From: Ignavibacteria bacterium RIFOXYB12_FULL_35_14
GTDB taxonomy: Bacteria > Bacteroidota > Ignavibacteria > Ignavibacteriales > Ignavibacteriaceae
Direction of reading: 5' to 3'
DNA length: 64,000 nt
Assembly (NCBI GenBank): GCA_001803045.1
Contig: MHAR01000021.1
Location: 1-64,000, forward strand
Below the pieces are notes generated by a model, which worked only from the letters and a program-made list of their open reading frames with translations, did not search any database and had not been told where the DNA came from. Shown here one piece after another: positions 60,563 to 64,000 of this stretch. Made by a program: the position numbers and the translations under genes. Numbering within the stretch: the stretch's first letter is position 1; the number at the start of each line of letters is the position of its first letter.

Positions 60563-62854
60563 TTACTTGATCACAATCATTTTCTTAGTAGAAATAAATC
60601 TTCCAGTCGTAAGTCTGTATATATAAACACCGCTTGCTATTGATGATGCATTAAAATTAACTTCGTAGTATCCCGGTTCTTTCTGTTCATTTACCAATGT
60701 TGCTACTTCATTACCTAAAATGTCATACACTTTCAAAGTTTGCCAGCTTCTTTCCGGCGACTGCCAACTGATCTTGGTACTCGGGTTAAACGGATTTGGA
60801 TAATTCTGATTGAGTGAGAAAGTGATTGGAGAATAATCATTATTAATAACCTCGGAAGGTTGAATCAATCCAAAATATTTTAATGCCGCTGTCATAACTT
60901 GAGTTCGTGCATCAGCAAGATTGATAGTTTCAAATGGAAAAGCAAGATAAATTAATTGCCCAACATTTGGTGAGTTATTAAAACTTCCTGTGTATGCAAT
61001 GCCAGCAGTTGATACAGCATTATACTTTAAAACAGGAATACTTCCACCTGTTGTATCAATGATGTCGGGCCAATCTTCATTGTATGGTGAACCGTTGCTT
61101 TGAACACCATAACCAAAACCTAATCCGGCAAACTGAGTTGAATCGACTCCATAAACTCCATAAATATTGGCATCATCAGAAATATATTTTACTTTCAGAT
61201 AATCTCTAAGAAATTGTATCTCTTGTGATGTTGCTGAAGAAGATCCAAGATCATATGCGATTTCAGAGCCGGATACAAATAATTTACCGCCGTTTTCTAA
61301 GTAGGCGGCTACTTTTGTTCTTTCGATACTTGAGAATGTTTCATTGGCAGTTGATTCATCGCCAAGAATCCAAATAACCAATTCGAAATTATTTAAATTA
61401 ACCGACCCGTTTATCACTTCTTCATTTGCACAAGATTCAAAACTTAAATTAAAAGCTTTTGCATGGTGAATAACGAAATCATGATAGGAATATTGCCAGC
61501 TGCCTGATCCTCCGTAACGATCAAAACCGTCAACTATTAATATCTTTTTGTTATCTGTAAGCATTCTTAAACCATAAACATCAGATGATAGACTTACATT
61601 AGTTACAGCTGCGGAATCAACAGCATTTAATTTTAAGAATAATGGTGTAGCCTGATTGAAATAATATTTGTAGCTGCTCAGTGCAGAAGTTAATACATTC
61701 TCGTTATCCCTAATATTGTAATTAATGCCATCAATGCTGTAGTAAAGTCTGTAACCCTTTAGATCCAATTCAGAAGGTGGGATCCAAGCAATGCTAAAAT
61801 AATTTGTAGAATCTTTCTTTACATACCTTAAATTAGGAGCTGAAGGGGCAATTAAATCAATATCGGTAGTTGTAACTGGAATATAAACAGTATCGGTATT
61901 TCCTCGAGTGTCTTCTGTGAAAACCATTACGACATAATTACCATAAGGAAAGTCATTCACGTTCCAAAAATTATTACTTACAACTTGAGTAGATGCGACA
62001 TTGGAGGAGCCGCTTCCGTTTGTCACGATGTAAACATGCTGACTGGTGCTAGATTCAGGTTGATAATAATTCACATTGACATAATTATCACCCGGCTTGT
62101 TGTAATAAGTATATCTTAATCCATCATCGAGAGGTGAATATATTATTTGCTGAGTATCTGCTGAAAGGATTTTATATCCGAGTTTATATGTTCCATTATT
62201 TGAACCTGCAGAACTACCCGTACTGCTTACTTCTTGCACATGCGCAATAATATCTACTTTACTGCCAAGAGCAGTTGGTGATAGTTGTGTATTTGAGTTG
62301 TCTAAAAAGAATTTGACGTATCGGATATTTGGTTTCCAACTATCTTCATAAATCGTTAATCCGCCATCGGGCCTTAGAGCATTTAGATGCGAATTTGAAA
62401 TTGATCCGCCTAAACGATAATCAATCAGATGAACATGATCAATCGCGACAGTTGAAACTTGCTGCCCCTCGAAAACTTGCTGACCAACAGAAACAATGGG
62501 TCTGGTATGATAATAAGTTATATTTTTTGAAAGTCCGCCAAATTGTGATGTTACACGTACATAAGAATCATAACCTGTTCCACCATCATCATAAGCAACT
62601 GCTACAGTTCCCGGAAGAACAGCCAAAACTGGTGTGCCTGCAGAACCAGATATATCAGTAGCGTTGTGATAATGACCTGCAGCACTTGTGCTTCTGTACT
62701 CTGCGAAAGTACCACCAACCGTTCTTTGAGAGGTCATAGGTGAAAAGGGCCATTTGTATTTAATGGTATCTGTTTGTGCTAGGCAAAAACCATTCAATAC
62801 AAATAATAAATAAAGTATAAGTTGAGAATTTATCTTTGAAGAGAAGAACAACAT
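60563..62854 (-). CDS. secreted M23-like protein with type IX sorting domain
   Basis: 763 residues. After a signal peptide (LILYLLFVLNGFCLAQ) comes an M23-peptidase-like barrel with GHYHNATDISGSAGTPVLAV (H-x3-D) and DHVHLIDYRL (H-x-H), the usual zinc ligands. A fibronectin-like segment follows, then a region with the GKLFVSGSEIAYDL pattern. The end is a Por/T9SS sorting domain: FSLNQNYPNPFNPSTKISW, VYDILGNEVATLVNEQKEPG and GVYIYRL. It should be exported and attached to or released from the cell surface. Confidence 0.85.
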   Translation of the reverse strand: MLFFSSKINSQLILYLLFVLNGFCLAQTDTIKYKWPFSPMTSQRTVGGTFAEYRSTSAAGHYHNATDISGSAGTPVLAVLPGTVAVAYDDGGTGYDSYVRVTSQFGGLSKNITYYHTRPIVSVGQQVFEGQQVSTVAIDHVHLIDYRLGGSISNSHLNALRPDGGLTIYEDSWKPNIRYVKFFLDNSNTQLSPTALGSKVDIIAHVQEVSSTGSSAGSNNGTYKLGYKILSADTQQIIYSPLDDGLRYTYYNKPGDNYVNVNYYQPESSTSQHVYIVTNGSGSSNVASTQVVSNNFWNVNDFPYGNYVVMVFTEDTRGNTDTVYIPVTTTDIDLIAPSAPNLRYVKKDSTNYFSIAWIPPSELDLKGYRLYYSIDGINYNIRDNENVLTSALSSYKYYFNQATPLFLKLNAVDSAAVTNVSLSSDVYGLRMLTDNKKILIVDGFDRYGGSGSWQYSYHDFVIHHAKAFNLSFESCANEEVINGSVNLNNFELVIWILGDESTANETFSSIERTKVAAYLENGGKLFVSGSEIAYDLGSSSATSQEIQFLRDYLKVKYISDDANIYGVYGVDSTQFAGLGFGYGVQSNGSPYNEDWPDIIDTTGGSIPVLKYNAVSTAGIAYTGSFNNSPNVGQLIYLAFPFETINLADARTQVMTAALKYFGLIQPSEVINNDYSPITFSLNQNYPNPFNPSTKISWQSPERSWQTLKVYDILGNEVATLVNEQKEPGYYEVNFNASSIASGVYIYRLTTGRFISTKKMIVIK

Positions 62855-62860
62855 TATAGA

Positions 62861-64000
62861 TTAACTATTCATGTTCGTCAAGAAGTCCTTATTGGTCTTG
62901 GTTCCTCTCATCTTATCTAAAAGAAATTCCATTGCATCTACAGGAGAGAAATCGCTAAGTATTTTCCTGAGTATCCAAATCTTTGCGAGATCATCTTCCT
63001 TAATAAGTAATTCTTCTCTTCTTGTTCCTGTACGATTAACATCAATAGCGGGGAATATTCTTCTATCACTAAGATCACGATTAAGAAGAAGTTCCATGTT
63101 GCCCGTGCCCTTGAACTCCTCAAAAATAACATCATCCATACGGCTGCCTGTATCGATTAAAGCAGTTGCAATAATAGTTAAGCTGCCGCCATCTTCAGTG
63201 TTTCTGGCAGCACCGAAAAATCTTTTTGGTTTATGAAGAGCATTTGAATCCACACCGCCAGAAAGAATTCTACCACTGTGTGGAACGACAATGTTATGAG
63301 CACGAGCAAGCCGTGTAATACTATCAAGTAAAATTACCACGTCCTCTTGCGCTTCAACCATTCGTTTTGCTTTTTCAATAACCATATCTGCAACTTGGAC
63401 GTGTCTATCAGCAGGTTCATCAAAAGTTGAACTAATAACTTCTGCTTTTACGGAGCGCTCCATATCCGTAACTTCTTCAGGGCGTTCATCAATCAGTAAA
63501 ATAATCATTTTAATTTCAGGATGATTTCTAGTAATGGAGTTTGCAATCTTCTGAAGTAAAATTGTTTTTCCGCTTTTTGGTGGTGATACAATCAAACCTC
63601 TTTGTCCTTTTCCAATTGGAGAGAGCAAGTCCATTATTCTCACTGAGTACTCACCGGGAGCAGACTCAAGAATTAATTTCTTTGTTGGATAAACCGGAGT
63701 AAGGTTATCGAATAGAGTTCTTTCCCGAATTGCTTCAGGATCTAAGTTATTAACCGCTTCAACACGCAGCAAAGCAAAGAATCTTTCACCTTCCTTAGGA
63801 GGCCGAACTTGACCGCTGACAAAATCACCAGTTCTTAAACTGAACTTTTTAATTTGTGATGGTGACACATAAATATCATCGGGCGATGGCAGATAATTAT
63901 AATCCGAAGAGCGAAGGAAGCCATAGCCATCAGGTAAGACTTCAAGCACACCTTTGGAAAAGGTTAATCCATCCTTAGCAGTTTGTGCTTCAAGAATTTT
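62861..64000 (-). CDS. rho: transcription termination factor Rho (C-terminal part, cut by window end)
   Basis: The frame is open to the window edge, so the N-terminus is missing; the first visible residues are [17 protein letters not shown]. The cold-shock-like RNA-binding domain ([22 protein letters not shown]) and the ATPase with Walker A PPKSGKT, Walker [15 protein letters not shown], the Q-loop region ([20 protein letters not shown]) and the R-loop ([12 protein letters not shown]) are present. The helicase is a homohexamer that ends transcription. The sequence appears normal. Confidence 0.96.
   Translation of the reverse strand, partial: KILEAQTAKDGLTFSKGVLEVLPDGYGFLRSSDYNYLPSPDDIYVSPSQIKKFSLRTGDFVSGQVRPPKEGERFFALLRVEAVNNLDPEAIRERTLFDNLTPVYPTKKLILESAPGEYSVRIMDLLSPIGKGQRGLIVSPPKSGKTILLQKIANSITRNHPEIKMIILLIDERPEEVTDMERSVKAEVISSTFDEPADRHVQVADMVIEKAKRMVEAQEDVVILLDSITRLARAHNIVVPHSGRILSGGVDSNALHKPKRFFGAARNTEDGGSLTIIATALIDTGSRMDDVIFEEFKGTGNMELLLNRDLSDRRIFPAIDVNRTGTRREELLIKEDDLAKIWILRKILSDFSPVDAMEFLLDKMRGTKTNKDFLTNMNS

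Overview
The window is a 64 kb piece of a low-GC genome that I assign to the Ignavibacteriota (Bacteroidota/Chlorobiota side). The main reasons are a Por/type IX C-terminal sorting domain with the typical Ignavibacterial wording (NYPNPFNPSTKISW, in the secreted protein at 60563-62854), a GWxTD-domain protein, DUF3943 and DUF6448 proteins, a TonB-dependent receptor with a carboxypeptidase-like plug extension, and several four-helix-bundle (S23-type) genes. The phylum is an inference from these features; there is no rRNA in the window.

Layout. 1-2361 is gene-poor: a 252-bp inverted-repeat element, a complete 1183-bp DDE insertion sequence with 17-bp terminal inverted repeats and a 5-bp target duplication, then repeated fragments of the 5' end of a tRNA. 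tRNA-Arg(ACG) at 2362-2435 is the integration hotspot. Copies of its 3' half occur again at 17279-17321 and 28336-28405 and divide the next 26 kb into two nested islands.

Island A (2436-17320) is phage- or satellite-like and almost all on the minus strand. It has a BRCT protein, a VapE-type primase/helicase beside an iteron-like repeat cluster, two tyrosine recombinases, a ribbon-helix-helix regulator, a tape measure protein, an HK97-type major capsid protein, an excisionase-like protein and many unrecognised proteins. I found no large terminase, portal or lysis gene. Several non-coding stretches of this island fold as long-stemmed three-way junctions with compensatory changes between copies.

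Island B (17321-28405) is a defence island: an AbiEi-like/Fic fusion behind six direct repeats, a type III restriction-modification pair (mod, res) with a Schlafen AlbA_2/HATPase protein between them, and a TPR protein.

The core chromosome resumes at 28452 with aromatic amino acid genes: tyrA, and a single polypeptide that joins chorismate mutase, prephenate dehydratase, ACT and DAHP synthase. 32464-40667 is a TetR-controlled drug efflux operon (membrane fusion lipoprotein, two separate ABC ATPases, TolC-like protein, two ABC-2 permeases). It is interrupted by two four-helix-bundle genes, one of which has an in-frame stop. 40691-50153 carries envelope genes: a cupin, DUF3943, small membrane and periplasmic proteins, a LolD/FtsX-type ABC transporter, a LolA-like protein, a beta-barrel protein and a TonB receptor.

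50238-55300 (minus) is the most interesting core cluster. It encodes a haem-copper-superfamily subunit I whose helix-VI His and Tyr are both replaced by Asp, a subunit II that has lost its CuA ligands, a small His-containing membrane protein, an ABM-fold protein, a secreted DUF6448-hemerythrin fusion, and a Crp/Fnr regulator, with an FNR/DNR-like palindrome before the operon. I read it as a non-canonical nitric oxide reductase and NO-response operon. The right end holds tRNA-Arg(TCG), tadA, adk, ftsE, a SAM methyltransferase, pdxA, the GWxTD protein, the secreted sorting-domain protein and the C-terminal part of rho, which runs off the window.
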